This document shows, piece after piece, positions 50,236-50,474 of a stretch of 50,474 nucleotides of DNA. Origin of the DNA: Acidobacteria bacterium 13_2_20CM_2_57_6 (GTDB lineage: Bacteria; Acidobacteriota; Terriglobia; Acidiferrales; UBA7541); contig MNEA01000148.1 in the NCBI GenBank assembly GCA_001917435.1, positions 1 to 50,474 of the forward strand, in the 5' to 3' direction. Numbering within the stretch: position 1 is the stretch's first letter; each line of letters begins with the position of its first letter. The notes beneath the pieces are model-generated. The model was not told the origin of the DNA and did no database searches. It saw nothing but the letters and a program-made list of their open reading frames with translations. The translations under genes were made by a program, and so were the position numbers.

Positions 50236-50474
50236 TTAATGGGGAATGTTGCGCAGCAGGATCGCGTCGGAATCGGCGTGGCCCCGTCCAACCGCGAGCC
50301 GTGTCCCGTCCTTCGAATACTCGTATCCTCCGATTTTTTCCGAAGTGAAGTGCGTTAGCTGGCGCCGCGCCGATCCATCCAATGGCTGCACCCACAGATT
50401 GTCGACCCCTTTTTCCCGCACGGCATAGAGGACCGCCCTACCGGAAGGCATGAACACCAGGCTGGGGAGCGCAC
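50236..50474 (-). CDS. C-terminal part of a TolB-like beta-propeller protein (cut by window edge)
   Basis: The frame runs off the right edge and its end shows PD40/WD40-type blades: SLVFMPSGRAVLYAVREKGV, DNLWVQPLDGS, then IGGYEYSKDGTRLAVGRG. This is the usual end of TolB-like domains, often fused behind a Ser/Thr protein kinase in acidobacteria. The N-terminal portion is outside the window, so the kinase cannot be confirmed. The stop is at 50236. It converges with the VWFA gene. Confidence 0.7.
   Translation of the reverse strand, partial: ALPSLVFMPSGRAVLYAVREKGVDNLWVQPLDGSARRQLTHFTSEKIGGYEYSKDGTRLAVGRGHADSDAILLRNIPH

Noticed and set aside
1..50474. CRISPR array
   Set aside because: No set of regularly spaced 25-40 bp repeats was seen; the only tandem repeat is the 300-bp coding one.

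Overview
The window looks like chromosomal DNA of an uncultured or little-studied member of the phylum Acidobacteriota. This is an inference from gene content, not from a database search. The clues are two genes of the VWFA-related family typical of acidobacterial genomes, two TonB proteins with Gly-rich linkers, several stand-alone PilZ proteins, a short XRE regulator of a type I associate with acidobacteria, and moderately GC-rich coding sequence.

Left part (about 1-8,940) reads as an accessory region. It has three small PilZ genes (one broken by an in-frame TAG), a pair of divergent paralogous small proteins, several unrecognised small proteins, an IS1634-like insertion sequence with a frameshifted transposase, a secreted trypsin-like protease, an XRE regulator and a C-terminal scrap of a tyrosine recombinase next to tRNA-Gln(CUG). 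A recombinase remnant beside a tRNA is the usual footprint of an old integration event.

Next (9,011-11,811, minus strand) come a PqqD-like protein, a short AraC-type regulator and a full-length ABC exporter. They suggest a small peptide-modification or export locus, but no maturase is present. From 12,219 to 25,527 lies the metabolic core of the window. It holds a TetR regulator with two tandem operators, the three subunits of 4-hydroxybenzoyl-CoA reductase (hcrC, hcrA, hcrB), an MFS carrier, and the ring-opening genes of the benzoyl-CoA epoxide (box) pathway (boxB, boxC, boxR, and divergent boxD). An amidohydrolase sits between the two sets and probably starts at CTG. Together they could take up an aromatic acid, dehydroxylate 4-hydroxybenzoyl-CoA to benzoyl-CoA and carry it through epoxidation and hydrolytic ring opening. 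The CoA ligase and boxA are not in the window.

From 25,640 to 30,559 there is a GH63-like glucosidase followed by a GH133-like glycogen debranching enzyme. From 31,265 to 34,628 there is a tightly packed three-gene signalling module: a receiver/thioredoxin-reductase-like fusion without the redox CxxC, a cyclic-nucleotide-binding-domain histidine kinase, and a UBP-type zinc finger protein.

The right part (34,632-50,474) is envelope and housekeeping: a TerC-like membrane protein, secreted proteins of unknown function, a YafK-like L,D-transpeptidase, two TonB proteins (one frameshifted), ileS, lspA, a surface protein with a 300-bp tandem repeat, a decayed and an intact VWFA-related gene, an RluD-like pseudouridine synthase and the end of a TolB-like beta-propeller protein cut by the window edge. 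Of the non-standard systems, the redox/cyclic-nucleotide/zinc-finger module and the joined hcr-box cluster are the best candidates for follow-up.
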